In this document: in pieces, positions 7,564-15,201 of the stretch
Layout of the letters: each line of letters starts with the position of its first letter
Numbering within the stretch: position 1 is the stretch's first letter
Source of the DNA: Oscillospiraceae bacterium
GTDB taxonomy: Bacteria; Bacillota; Clostridia; Oscillospirales; Oscillospiraceae
Length of the DNA: 19,277 nt
Assembly: GCA_028691385.1 (NCBI GenBank)
Contig: JAQUZL010000023.1
Coordinates: forward strand, 1-19,277
Reading direction: 5' to 3'
The notes under the pieces: model-generated
What the model was told of the DNA's origin: nothing
Databases searched by the model: none
What the model saw: the letters and a program-made list of their open reading frames with translations, nothing else
Program-made: the position numbers and the translations under genes

Positions 7564-8655
7564 TTACTGCCTTTTCTTTTCCCGCAGCCGCTGCAAGGTG
7601 CAATCCCGGAACGCACCATAGAGCACCGCGCCGATGGGAATGAACGTGATCAGTCCCAAAAGGCCGAACAGCTTGCCGCCGATGAGCGCGGCCAGCAGCG
7701 TGAGCAGCGGCGAAAGTCCCACCGAGCTGCCCACCACCCGGGGATAGATGAACTGCCCCTCGATAAACTGCACCAGCAAAAACGTGCAAAGGCACACCAG
7801 TGCCTGCACGGGGCTTTCCATAAGCGTCAGCAGCGTGCCGGTGCCGCAGGCGAGAAACGCGCCGATATAGGGAATGAACGAGCACACCGCCGTGAGAATG
7901 GCAATGAGCCCCGCATACGGCAGGCGCACGATGAGAAACGCCACAAACATCAGCGCCCCCAGAATGACCGCTTCGATGCTCTGTCCGGTGAGGAACTTGG
8001 CAAAGGTGCGGTGAAAGCGCGCGGCGAAGGCGCAAAGTCTGTCCGCCCAATCCCCGCGCAGATAGGCGTGCGCGACCATGGCCGCGTGCCGGGCAAGCTT
8101 GTCCTTGTTCATCAGCAGGTACAGCGAAATCACAATGCCGATGATTCCCGAGCCGACCTTCCCCAGCACCGACGCAATGGTGCCGGCAATATTGCCGGCA
8201 TTGCCGCGAAGCGCGTCGAGCGTCTGCTGGGCAAGCGTGTTAAATTCACCGGAAATCCACTCGGTGCTGTAGCCGTACTGCTCGAGCAGCGCCAGATACT
8301 GCGGCACCTTCACCTGCGCCAGCGCAAACGCACTGGTCACCGACGCACTCACCGCCGGGATGACGATGGTCACCACCAGCACCAGCACGCACACAATGGC
8401 GAGGATGGTCACAAGAAGGCTCAGCGTCTGCGTCAGGCGGCCGGAATCCCGGTGCATCGCCCGGCGCAGGCCGCGCTCGATGCCGTTCATGGGCACGCTG
8501 AGAAACAGCGCCAGAATCGCGCCCATGAACACCGGCAGCAGCAGGCTGCCGAAATGCGCTGCGGCTGCCCAAATCACATTCAGATGCTCCAGCGCGACAA
8601 ACAGCGTCACGCCGATGATGACCAGAATTAAATTTTGCTTGGTTCTGCTTTCCAT
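7564..8655 (-). CDS. AI-2E family (UPF0118) membrane transporter
   Basis: A 363-residue polytopic membrane protein. It opens with two hydrophobic helices and a third after the basic stretch GLRRAMHRDSGRL. A soluble middle segment (about 120-200) follows, then a C-terminal helical bundle. Family signatures are FIPYIGAFLACG and QFIEGQFIYPRVVG with GLSPLLTLLAALIGGKLFGLLG. Members have been tied to autoinducer-2 export or Na+/H+ exchange, but most are uncharacterised, so the substrate cannot be read from sequence. ATG 8655 has AAAGGAAG (8661-8668) 5 bases upstream. It lies 27 bases after the ZIP gene and 48 bases before the protease gene, so co-transcription is likely. Confidence 0.87.
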   Translation of the reverse strand: MESRTKQNLILVIIGVTLFVALEHLNVIWAAAAHFGSLLLPVFMGAILALFLSVPMNGIERGLRRAMHRDSGRLTQTLSLLVTILAIVCVLVLVVTIVIPAVSASVTSAFALAQVKVPQYLALLEQYGYSTEWISGEFNTLAQQTLDALRGNAGNIAGTIASVLGKVGSGIIGIVISLYLLMNKDKLARHAAMVAHAYLRGDWADRLCAFAARFHRTFAKFLTGQSIEAVILGALMFVAFLIVRLPYAGLIAILTAVCSFIPYIGAFLACGTGTLLTLMESPVQALVCLCTFLLVQFIEGQFIYPRVVGSSVGLSPLLTLLAALIGGKLFGLLGLITFIPIGAVLYGAFRDCTLQRLREKKRQ

Positions 8656-8682
8656 TTCTGCTTCCTTTCCGCCGGTATCCCA

Positions 8683-9468
8683 CTATCCCAGCGCCACGTC
8701 GAGCACCATCATCAGCGCAAAGCCCAGCGCCGCGCCGATGGTGCCCACATTGCTGTGCGCGCCCGCCTGTGCTTCCGGAATCAGCTCCTCCACCACCACA
8801 TAGAGCATCGCACCGGCGGCAAAGGCGAGAATATACGGCAGCACCGGCGTCAGCAGCGCCGTGAGCAAAATCGTGGCAATCGCGCCCACCGGCTCGACAA
8901 TGCCGCTCAAAAAACCATAGGAAAACGCCCGGCGGCGGCTAAGTCCGCTGCCCACCAGCGGCATGGAGATGATTGCGCCCTCCGGAAAATTCTGAATGGC
9001 AATGCCGATGGCAAGGGCAAGCGCGCTGGCCGCAGTGATTGCGCCGCCCTGCAGCATCCCCGCCAACACCACGCCGACAGCCATCCCCTCGGGGATGTTG
9101 TGCAGCGTCACCGCCAGCACCAGCATTGCCGATTTTCCAAGGCCGCAGGCGCGTCCCTCTGGGCACGGCGCATCCATGTGCAGATGGGGTATGAGCACGT
9201 CGAGCAGCAGCAAAAAGCCGATGCCCAGCAAAAAGCCCACCAGCGCGGGAAGCCACGCCACCGCACCGGCCGCGTCCGCCATATCGATGGCGGGAATCAG
9301 CAGCGACCACACCGCCGCCGCGATCATCACCCCCGCCGCAAAGCCCAAAAGCAGCTTTTGCAGCCGTGGGCGCATTGCGCCCTTCAAAAAGAACACCATG
9401 GCCGCGCCAAGCGTTGTGCCCAGCAGCGGAATCAGCACCCCGGCTGCAAGCAGTGCCGAATCCTTCAT
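8683..9468 (-). CDS. ZIP family divalent metal transporter, GufA-like
   Basis: A 261-residue polytopic protein of the ZIP (zinc/iron permease) family, which moves Zn2+ or other divalent metals into the cytoplasm. Metal-site motifs are HNIPEG (123-128) and QNFPEG (159-164) in adjacent helices, EP at 192-193, and EELIPE (228-232). The QN in place of HN/HE in the second motif is typical of the GufA branch. A loop with His/Cys residues (PHLHMDAPCPEGRAC, about 94-108) precedes the first metal motif and may bind metal. ATG 9468 follows AGGGGG (9475-9480). It is the first gene after the promoter at 9512-9540 and probably leads the unit ZIP, AI-2E, protease. Metal specificity is not determinable here. 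Confidence 0.9.
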   Translation of the reverse strand: MKDSALLAAGVLIPLLGTTLGAAMVFFLKGAMRPRLQKLLLGFAAGVMIAAAVWSLLIPAIDMADAAGAVAWLPALVGFLLGIGFLLLLDVLIPHLHMDAPCPEGRACGLGKSAMLVLAVTLHNIPEGMAVGVVLAGMLQGGAITAASALALAIGIAIQNFPEGAIISMPLVGSGLSRRRAFSYGFLSGIVEPVGAIATILLTALLTPVLPYILAFAAGAMLYVVVEELIPEAQAGAHSNVGTIGAALGFALMMVLDVALG

Positions 9469-9503
9469 CTCGTTCCCCCTATCCTGTCATAATCGGAATC
9501 AAA

Positions 9504-9518
9504 GTATATATAGTATAC
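9504..9518. promoter_or_regulatory. AT-rich inverted repeat overlapping the -10 box
   Basis: GTATA (9504-9508) and TATAC (9514-9518) form a 5-bp dyad with a 5-base centre, covering the -10 hexamer and start site of the ZIP promoter. It could be an operator for a metal-sensing repressor, but it does not match DtxR, MntR or Zur consensus sequences as I know them. It may merely reflect an AT-rich -10 region. Confidence 0.3.
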
Positions 9519-9540
9519 GCGTTTTTGGGGGAATTGACAA
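9512..9540 (-). promoter_or_regulatory. Sigma-A promoter of ZIP gene and likely unit
   Basis: On the minus strand TTGTCA (9535-9540) and TATACT (9512-9517) are separated by exactly 17 bases, near consensus. Transcription would start around 9505, about 36 bases before the ZIP ATG. No equally clear promoter is seen before the two downstream genes. Confidence 0.8.
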
Positions 9541-9625
9541 GATTTGCCCTGCGGAACTTTTCCCGCTGCGGCAACTCTTTTCAAGCGGCTGATTTTATGC
9601 TATGGTAACGACAGGAAGTGATCAC

Positions 9626-10093
9626 ATGACCAGTACATTGAATTTTCACCGCGCCGGGGCGGACGACCTGCCGATTTTGGTGGAAACGCGGCTTACCGTG
9701 CTGCGCGCGGCCAACGGTCTGCCCCCGGACACGCCGCTTGCCCGCGTCCGCGCGGAATCGGAAGCCTATTACCGCGCCGCGCTGGCCGCCGGTGACCACC
9801 TGGCCATCCTCGTCTATGACCAAGGCGTCTTTGTGGGCGCGGGCGGCGTCAGCTTTTACCGGGTGATGCCCACCGTCCATAACCCCACCGGCCAAAAGGC
9901 GTACATTATGAATCTTTACACCGACCCGGCCTATCGCCGCTGCGGCATTGCCCGGCGAACCCTTGCGCTGCTGGTGGAAGAAGCCAAAGCGCGCGGCGTT
10001 TTGCAGATTTCACTGGAGGCCACCGCCATGGGCAGGCCGCTTTACGCCGCCTGCGGCTTTACTCCCATGCCCGACGAGATGGAGCTGCTCTGA
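9626..10093 (+). CDS. GNAT family N-acetyltransferase
   Basis: A 155-residue single-domain GNAT protein, which would transfer an acetyl group from acetyl-CoA to an unidentified amine. The acetyl-CoA-binding motif is visible as RRCGIARRTL, following MNLYTDPAY. The C-terminal LYAACGFTP is the usual beta6-beta7 signature. ATG 9626 is chosen because AGGAAG (9613-9618) sits 7 bases upstream; ATG 9602 also lies in frame but has no ribosome site. It stands alone between two minus-strand units, divergent from the ZIP gene, and ends at a hairpin shared with pgi. The substrate cannot be predicted. No convincing promoter was found for it. Confidence 0.88.
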   Translation: MTSTLNFHRAGADDLPILVETRLTVLRAANGLPPDTPLARVRAESEAYYRAALAAGDHLAILVYDQGVFVGAGGVSFYRVMPTVHNPTGQKAYIMNLYTDPAYRRCGIARRTLALLVEEAKARGVLQISLEATAMGRPLYAACGFTPMPDEMELL

Positions 10094-10097
10094 ATCA

Positions 10098-10134
10098 AAA
10101 ACAGCCGCTGCGCGTGACGCGCAGCGGCTGTTTT
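10098..10134. terminator. Bidirectional terminator between GNAT gene and pgi
   Basis: Two perfectly complementary 18-base arms (10098-10115 and 10117-10134; AAAACAGCCGCTGCGCGT) surround one base. A-tracts on one side give T-tracts on the other, in both directions. It starts 4 bases after the GNAT stop and ends 3 bases before the pgi stop. Confidence 0.85.
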
Positions 10135-10137
10135 CTC

Positions 10138-11415
10138 TTAATAGCCCGGCTTGCCGAGCAGATGGAACATATTTTTCTTGTAGGCCTCCACACCCGGCTG
10201 GTCAAAGGGATTGACGCCGGACAGATACCCGGAAATGCCGCAGGTAAACTCAAAGAAATACAGCAGCGCGCCGCAGTTTTCCTCGTTCACGCACGGCACA
10301 TGGAGCACCGTCACCGGCACGCCGCCGTCCACATGGGCGGCGCGGGTGGCCTCCATGGCCTTTTGGTTGACATAACCCAGCGTTTTGCCCGCCAGATACT
10401 CCAGCCCATCCAAATCGGCCGGGTCAGAGGGCACCGCAAGCGCGCTGCGCGGCGCGTCAAAGAACACCACCGTTTCCTGCAGCATCCGCCGCCCCTGCTG
10501 GATATACTGCCCCATGGAGTGCAGGTCGGCGGTGAGATCCACCGACGCGGGATAGATGCCGACGCCGTCCTTGCCCTCGCTCTCGCCGAACAGCTGCTTC
10601 CACCACTCGGCAAAAAAGCGGAAACGCGGCTCATAGCCCGCCAAAATCTCGGTGGTCTTGCCGGTGGCGCTGAGGTTCTGCCGGGACGCGGCATAGCACA
10701 GCGCGGCGCTGTCCTCGCAGGCAAGCAGGTGCTGCATTTCTTTGCGCGCGCCCGCCATCAGCGCGGCGATATCAACGCCTGCGCAGGCAATCGGCAGCAG
10801 CCCCACGGCAGTGAGCACGCTGTACCGCCCGCCCACATCGTCGGGCACCACAAAGGTTTCATAGCCCTCGCGGTCGGAGAGGGTCTTGAGCGCGCCACGG
10901 GCGCGGTCGGTGGTGGCATAGATGCGCGCGCGCGCCGCATCGCCGTATTTTTTCTCCAGCAGCGCGCGGAAAATGCGGAACGCCACGGCAGGCTCGGTGG
11001 TCGTGCCGGATTTGGAGATGACATTCACGGAAAAATCGCGATCCGCGAGCAGGGTGATGACCTCCTGCACCGCATCGGAGGACAGGCCGTTGCCGATAAA
11101 ATAAATATCCGGGGTGGTTTTGGGCAGCTGATTATAGTTGGGGCTTTTCAGCAGCTCGATGACCGCGCGCGCGCCCAGATACGACCCGCCGATGCCGATG
11201 ACCACCAGTGCCTGCGAATCGGACTGAATTTTCTTTGCGGCGGCCTGAATCCGGGCAAATTCCGCCGCATCATAGGTTTCCGGCAGCTTGAGCCAGCCCA
11301 GATATTCGCTGCCTGCGCCGCTGCCTGCCAGCAGCGTTTTGCGCGCGGCGCGGGCCTTGTCCGGGTCAAAGTCCGCATAGAACGATTTTGCGCCGGAAAA
11401 ATCAACTTGCAGCAT
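10138..11415 (-). CDS. pgi: Glucose-6-phosphate isomerase
   Basis: It interconverts glucose-6-phosphate and fructose-6-phosphate in the cytosol. The 425-residue length fits the shorter Firmicute form. Visible motifs are GIGGSYLG (74-81), the phosphate-binding SKSGTTTEP (134-142), GGRYS (195-199), the catalytic Glu region QLFGESEGK (Glu278 or Glu280), DLHSMGQ (His299) and NPFDQPGVEAYK (402-413, Lys413 as the ring-opening lysine). ATG 11415 has GGAGG 7 bases upstream, and that site lies inside the end of the phosphoglucomutase gene; only 2 bases separate the two genes. The tight coupling supports one job: moving carbon between glycolysis and glucose-1-phosphate for glycogen. Confidence 0.96.
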   Translation of the reverse strand: MLQVDFSGAKSFYADFDPDKARAARKTLLAGSGAGSEYLGWLKLPETYDAAEFARIQAAAKKIQSDSQALVVIGIGGSYLGARAVIELLKSPNYNQLPKTTPDIYFIGNGLSSDAVQEVITLLADRDFSVNVISKSGTTTEPAVAFRIFRALLEKKYGDAARARIYATTDRARGALKTLSDREGYETFVVPDDVGGRYSVLTAVGLLPIACAGVDIAALMAGARKEMQHLLACEDSAALCYAASRQNLSATGKTTEILAGYEPRFRFFAEWWKQLFGESEGKDGVGIYPASVDLTADLHSMGQYIQQGRRMLQETVVFFDAPRSALAVPSDPADLDGLEYLAGKTLGYVNQKAMEATRAAHVDGGVPVTVLHVPCVNEENCGALLYFFEFTCGISGYLSGVNPFDQPGVEAYKKNMFHLLGKPGY

Positions 11416-11417
11416 GG

Positions 11418-13121
11418 TTATTCCTCCATCCTTTGCCGGACGGCGTCCATGACGCGATCCAGCAGGGCGTCTGTTTCTTCCATGGACGCGCCGACGCCGG
11501 CGTAATAGAGCTTGATCTTCGGCTCTGTGCCGGACGGCCGCAAAATGACGCGGGCGCGGTCGGACAGGTTCAGCTGCACCATGTTTTCCCTTGGCAGGCC
11601 GGTGTCATGGGTTTCACCCGCGGGCAGATCGGTCACGACGCCGGAGGCAAAGTCCGCGCACGACCGCACCGCGATGCCCGCAAGCTCGGCAGGGGGCGCG
11701 GCGCGCAGCTTGTCCATAAAGCCAAGGCAGGCGGCCTTTTGCGCGTCGGAGGTGAAATTGATGTTCTCCAGCCGCGTATCAAAGAAGCCGTACTTGCGCT
11801 GCAGCTGGGCAAGGCGGTCAAGCAGCGTGATCCTTTGCAGCTTATAGGCCGCAGTCATTTCACAGATCAGCATGGCTGCCTCCACGCCGTCCTTGTCCCG
11901 GGCGTAAGCGCCCTTGAGATAGCCGCAGCTTTCCTCGAAGCCCAGCACAAAATCGCCTGCGCGGCCCTGCTTTTCAAGCGATAAAATGGCCTCGCCGATG
12001 TATTTGAAGCCGGTGAGCACGGTGACAAGCTCCACGCCGTAGGCTTTGGCGATTTCGTCCGCCATGGGCGTTGACACAATGCTTTTGACCATCACGGGCT
12101 TGCTTGGGCGCGTACCGGTTTCGCCCAGGGCGTTGAGCAGATAGTCCATGAGCAGGCAGCCCATGTCGTTGCCGGAGAGCTTGTGAAAGCCGCCCGGCAC
12201 GGGCACGCTGGCAGCGATGCGGTCAGAGTCCGGGTCTGTGGCCAGAATCAGGTCGGGCTGCACCGTTTCGGCCAGCTTGTAGGCCTCGTCGAACGCGGCC
12301 TCGTTTTCCGGATTCGGCGACGGGCAGGTGGCAAAGTCGCCCGAGGGCGCGGCCTGCGACGCAGGCTCATGCAGCGTCACGCCAAGCCGTCCCAGCACCT
12401 CGCGCACCGGCTCGCCGCCCGCGCCGCACAGCGGCGAATAGACCACCTTGAGCGCCGCCTTTTCCGGCAGCTCGGTGTGGACGCCCTGGGAAAGCACGGC
12501 CTGATAATAGGCCTCCCACACCGCCTGCCCGATCATTTGGATGCGGCCTGCGTGCAGCGAATCGGCAAAGGAAATGTGCGCAGGCTCAAACAGATCGGTT
12601 TCATCGATGCAGGCAAGCACCGCGTCCGCGTCGCGCGCGGTCATCTGGCAGCCGTCCGCGCCATAGCACTTCAGGCCATTATAGTCCCTGGCGTTGTGGC
12701 TCGCGGAAATCACCATGCCGCAGCCGCAGCCCAGATGGCGAATGGCGAACGACACCATGGGCGTGGGGCAAAGACGGTCGAACAGATAGACTGTGACGCC
12801 GATTTCCGCCAGCGCGGCCGCGCAGGTTTCGGCGAACAGCCGGGAGTTATGGCGGCAGTCATAGCCGATGGCGCAGCGCGGCGCAAGCTCGCCCGAGAGC
12901 AGAAACCTGCCAAGGCCGCGGGCGGTGCGGCGCACCGTATAGACGTTCATGCGCGCCAGACCCGGCCCCATCAGGCCGCGGATTCCCGCCGTGCCAAAGG
13001 TGAGCGGCGCGCCGAAATGGGCTGCAATGGCGGCCTGGTCGTGTTCCATGGCGCGCAGCGCCCGCACTGTGTCCGCATCGGTCAATTGCAGCCAAGCCGC
13101 GTAGGATTGCTGTGCATTCAT
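11418..13121 (-). CDS. pgcA: Phosphoglucomutase (phosphohexomutase family)
   Basis: It interconverts glucose-6-phosphate and glucose-1-phosphate through a phosphoserine intermediate. The 567-residue product has all four site loops: TFGTAGIRG (41-49), the active-serine loop SASHNARDYNG (Ser141), metal-binding DPDSDR (296-301), sugar-specificity GFEESCGY (394-401) and phosphate-binding RPSGTEPK (528-535). Length and loops fit the PgcA/PGM2-like branch rather than phosphomannomutase or GlmM, though side activity on mannose is possible. Three ATGs stand in a row after GGAGG (13130-13134). The third (13121, 8-base spacing) is chosen and the second (13124) is possible. The open frame extends to 13163, but that lies upstream of the predicted transcription start. 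It is co-transcribed with pgi and divergent from glgB. Confidence 0.93.
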   Translation of the reverse strand: MNAQQSYAAWLQLTDADTVRALRAMEHDQAAIAAHFGAPLTFGTAGIRGLMGPGLARMNVYTVRRTARGLGRFLLSGELAPRCAIGYDCRHNSRLFAETCAAALAEIGVTVYLFDRLCPTPMVSFAIRHLGCGCGMVISASHNARDYNGLKCYGADGCQMTARDADAVLACIDETDLFEPAHISFADSLHAGRIQMIGQAVWEAYYQAVLSQGVHTELPEKAALKVVYSPLCGAGGEPVREVLGRLGVTLHEPASQAAPSGDFATCPSPNPENEAAFDEAYKLAETVQPDLILATDPDSDRIAASVPVPGGFHKLSGNDMGCLLMDYLLNALGETGTRPSKPVMVKSIVSTPMADEIAKAYGVELVTVLTGFKYIGEAILSLEKQGRAGDFVLGFEESCGYLKGAYARDKDGVEAAMLICEMTAAYKLQRITLLDRLAQLQRKYGFFDTRLENINFTSDAQKAACLGFMDKLRAAPPAELAGIAVRSCADFASGVVTDLPAGETHDTGLPRENMVQLNLSDRARVILRPSGTEPKIKLYYAGVGASMEETDALLDRVMDAVRQRMEE

Positions 13122-13129
13122 CATCATTT

Positions 13130-13134
13130 CCTCC
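13130..13134 (-). promoter_or_regulatory. Ribosome binding site before three stacked ATGs
   Basis: GGAGG on the minus strand (within AAGGAGG) lies 2, 5 and 8 bases before three consecutive in-frame ATG codons. The last two have acceptable spacing, so initiation at 13121 or 13124 is expected, not at the distal 13163 ATG. Confidence 0.8.
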
Positions 13135-13154
13135 TTCGTTGGGATGTTATATTC

Positions 13155-13182
13155 AGTATACACCGCTTGCGCCCAAAATCAA
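13155..13182 (-). promoter_or_regulatory. Sigma-A promoter of phosphoglucomutase-pgi
   Basis: TTGATT (13177-13182) and TATACT (13155-13160) are 16 bases apart on the minus strand. Transcription would start near 13148, about 27 bases before the chosen ATG. This placement also rules against the longer ORF start at 13163. Confidence 0.7.
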
Positions 13183-13258
13183 AGGGGCGCAGTTTTCATT
13201 TTATGCGAGAATGTCAATTTGCAGACCCCAAGTTCTACTTTCCTTCTACCTGAAATGA

Positions 13259-13267
13259 TGGTAAAAT
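13259..13267 (+). promoter_or_regulatory. Probable extended -10 promoter of glg operon
   Basis: TGGTAAAAT at 13259-13267 matches an extended -10 (TGnTAnAAT). The -35 position 17 bases upstream reads TTTCCT (13239-13244), a weak match, so this promoter may rely on the extended element or an activator. The predicted start is near 13274, about 23 bases before the glgB ATG. An overlapping TAGAAT at 13267-13272 is a second candidate. The 13183-13238 stretch between the divergent promoters shows no clear cre box. Confidence 0.5.
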
Positions 13268-13284
13268 AGAATCAGCATAGGAAA

Positions 13285-13290
13285 GAAGGG
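13285..13290 (+). promoter_or_regulatory. Ribosome binding site deciding the glgB start
   Basis: GAAGGG directly abuts ATG 13291 but stands 6 bases before ATG 13297. Correct spacing therefore favours the second ATG. Confidence 0.7.
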
Positions 13291-13296
13291 ATGATT

Positions 13297-15201
13297 ATGG
13301 GCAACACGTTCTTTTCTGAAGCGGAGCAGCGCACATTTCACGAGGGCAAGCTCTATGAGTGCTATCGCAAATTTGGTGTGCATCGCGCCGTGATTGCCGG
13401 GCAGGCCGGTTTTCGGTTCTGCGTCTGGGCGCCGGAGGTCAAGTCCGTCAGTCTGGTTGGCACGTTCAACGACTGGCAGGTCGGCGCGCATGTGATGCGC
13501 ACGCGCGGGGCAAGCGGCGTTTGGCAGCTGTTCGTGCCGGAGGCCGCGCCGGGAGATCTGTATAAATATGTCATTCAAACCCAATCCGGCGAGCTGGAGT
13601 ACCGGGCGGACCCCTTTGCCGCCTACGCGGAGCTGCCGCCCGGCACGGCCTCGCGGATCTATCTTGGCGATTTTCGCTGGACGGACGAGGCATGGCTGCG
13701 CAGCCGCAAAAGCCGCGATCATTACCGCCGCCCCATGAACATTTATGAGGTGCATGCAGGCTCATGGCATCGCCACGACAAGCAGTCCGGCGGCGGCTAT
13801 CTCACCTATCGGGAGCTGGCGGAAACGCTGGTACCCTATGCCGCCGACATGGGCTATACCCACATCGAGCTGATGCCCATCATGGAGCACCCCTTTGACG
13901 GCTCGTGGGGCTATCAGATCACCGGCTACTACGCGCCCACCGCGCGCTACGGCGCGCCGGACGATTTCCGGTATTTCATTGACAGCTGCCATCACGCAGG
14001 CCTTGGTGTGATTCTGGACTGGGTGCCGGGGCATTTCTGCCGGGATGAGCACGGCCTTGGCCGCTGGGGCGGCGGCAAACTCTTTGAAATCAACGATCAG
14101 CCGCAGTGGGGTACCTATAAATTCGACCTTGGCCGGCCGGAGGTGCGCGCGTTTCTCATCGGCAACGCCTGCTACTGGATCAGCCAGTTCCATGCCGACG
14201 GCCTGCGGGTGGACGGCGTGAGCAGCATGCTCTATATGAACTTCGGCATTGACGACCCCGCGCAAAAGCGCTATAACCCCGACGGCACCGAGGGCGATTT
14301 GAACGCCATCACCTTTTTGCAGGAGCTGAACCACGAAATCGGCTGCAATTTCCCGGGCGTCATCACCATCGCCGAGGAGAGCACCGCGTGGCCGCTGGTC
14401 ACCTATCCGCCGGAAAGCGGCGGGCTTGGCTTCCACTATAAATGGGACATGGGCTGGATGAACGACACGCTGCACTATATGCAGGCGGATTTTCCGTACC
14501 GTCCCTATAACCACAAGCTTTTGACATTCTCGATGATGTATAACTACAACGAGAATTTTGTCCTGCCGCTGAGCCACGACGAGGTTGTCCACGGCAAAAG
14601 CTCGCTCATTCAGCGCATGCCCGGCGATTACTGGCGGCAGTTTGCCGGCCTGCGGGCGCTCTACCTCTACCAGATGACCCATCCCGGCGCGAAGCTCAAT
14701 TTTATGGGCAACGAGATTGGGCAATTCGTGGAATGGCGCTATGACGAGTCCATTGAGTGGTTTCTCACCGGATACGAAAGTCACCGGCGGTATCTGGAGT
14801 TCACCAAGTCCATGAACCGGCTGTTTTTGAAGGAAAAAGCCCTCTGGGAGGACAATTTCCAGCCCGATGGCTTCACATGGATCGACGCGGACAACGCCGA
14901 GCAGGGCATTGTCATCTATCGTCGCGGCGCGCAGGGCGAGGAGGTGCTGGTGCTCATCAACTTCCAGCCGGACACCTATGACGATTTTCGTGTGGGCGTG
15001 CCTGACGAGGGCGCATACCGAGAGCTTTTAAGCTCCGACAGCGCCGAATACGGCGGCTCCGGCCGCATCAACTATGGCGTCATCAAATCCGAGCCAATCC
15101 CGTGGCAGGGCATGCCGCACTCCATCCGGCTGATTGTGCCGCCGCTGGGCGGCCTGATTCTCAAGCGCACCGGCAAACCCACAAGACAGGAGCGAAATTA
15201 G
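13297..15201 (+). CDS. glgB: 1,4-alpha-glucan branching enzyme (GH13)
   Basis: It cuts alpha-1,4-glucan chains and reattaches the piece by an alpha-1,6 bond, making the branches of glycogen. The 634-residue product begins with a CBM48-type beta-sandwich (FRFCVWAPE and VGTFNDW, about 39-60). A GH13 barrel follows: region I around GLGVILDWVPGHF (235-247), nucleophile Asp306 in GLRVDGVSS, acid/base Glu360 in TIAEEST, and Asp428 in LSHDEVVHGK. The C-terminal beta domain ends near GGLILKRTG. The usual Ala after RVD is Gly (RVDGV). The first ATG (13291) is too close to the ribosome site. It is the first gene of glgB-glgP-glgC-glgD, with the glgP ATG following its stop directly. Confidence 0.96.
   Translation: MGNTFFSEAEQRTFHEGKLYECYRKFGVHRAVIAGQAGFRFCVWAPEVKSVSLVGTFNDWQVGAHVMRTRGASGVWQLFVPEAAPGDLYKYVIQTQSGELEYRADPFAAYAELPPGTASRIYLGDFRWTDEAWLRSRKSRDHYRRPMNIYEVHAGSWHRHDKQSGGGYLTYRELAETLVPYAADMGYTHIELMPIMEHPFDGSWGYQITGYYAPTARYGAPDDFRYFIDSCHHAGLGVILDWVPGHFCRDEHGLGRWGGGKLFEINDQPQWGTYKFDLGRPEVRAFLIGNACYWISQFHADGLRVDGVSSMLYMNFGIDDPAQKRYNPDGTEGDLNAITFLQELNHEIGCNFPGVITIAEESTAWPLVTYPPESGGLGFHYKWDMGWMNDTLHYMQADFPYRPYNHKLLTFSMMYNYNENFVLPLSHDEVVHGKSSLIQRMPGDYWRQFAGLRALYLYQMTHPGAKLNFMGNEIGQFVEWRYDESIEWFLTGYESHRRYLEFTKSMNRLFLKEKALWEDNFQPDGFTWIDADNAEQGIVIYRRGAQGEEVLVLINFQPDTYDDFRVGVPDEGAYRELLSSDSAEYGGSGRINYGVIKSEPIPWQGMPHSIRLIVPPLGGLILKRTGKPTRQERN

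Noticed and set aside
7555..8631. Plus-strand open frame antisense to the AI-2E gene
   Set aside because: Its product is rich in His, Arg and Gln with no domain; the minus frame is a clear membrane protein.
9534..9539. TTGACA on the plus strand as a -35 box for the GNAT gene
   Set aside because: The position 17 bases downstream reads CTTTTC, not a -10 box. The same bases serve the minus-strand promoter.
13212..13217. TTGACA on the minus strand as a second promoter for phosphoglucomutase
   Set aside because: No -10-like hexamer at 15-19 bases; the nearest TAAAAT is only 8 bases away.
13291..13293. ATG at 13291 as the glgB start
   Set aside because: It directly abuts the GAAGGG ribosome site; ATG 13297 has proper spacing.
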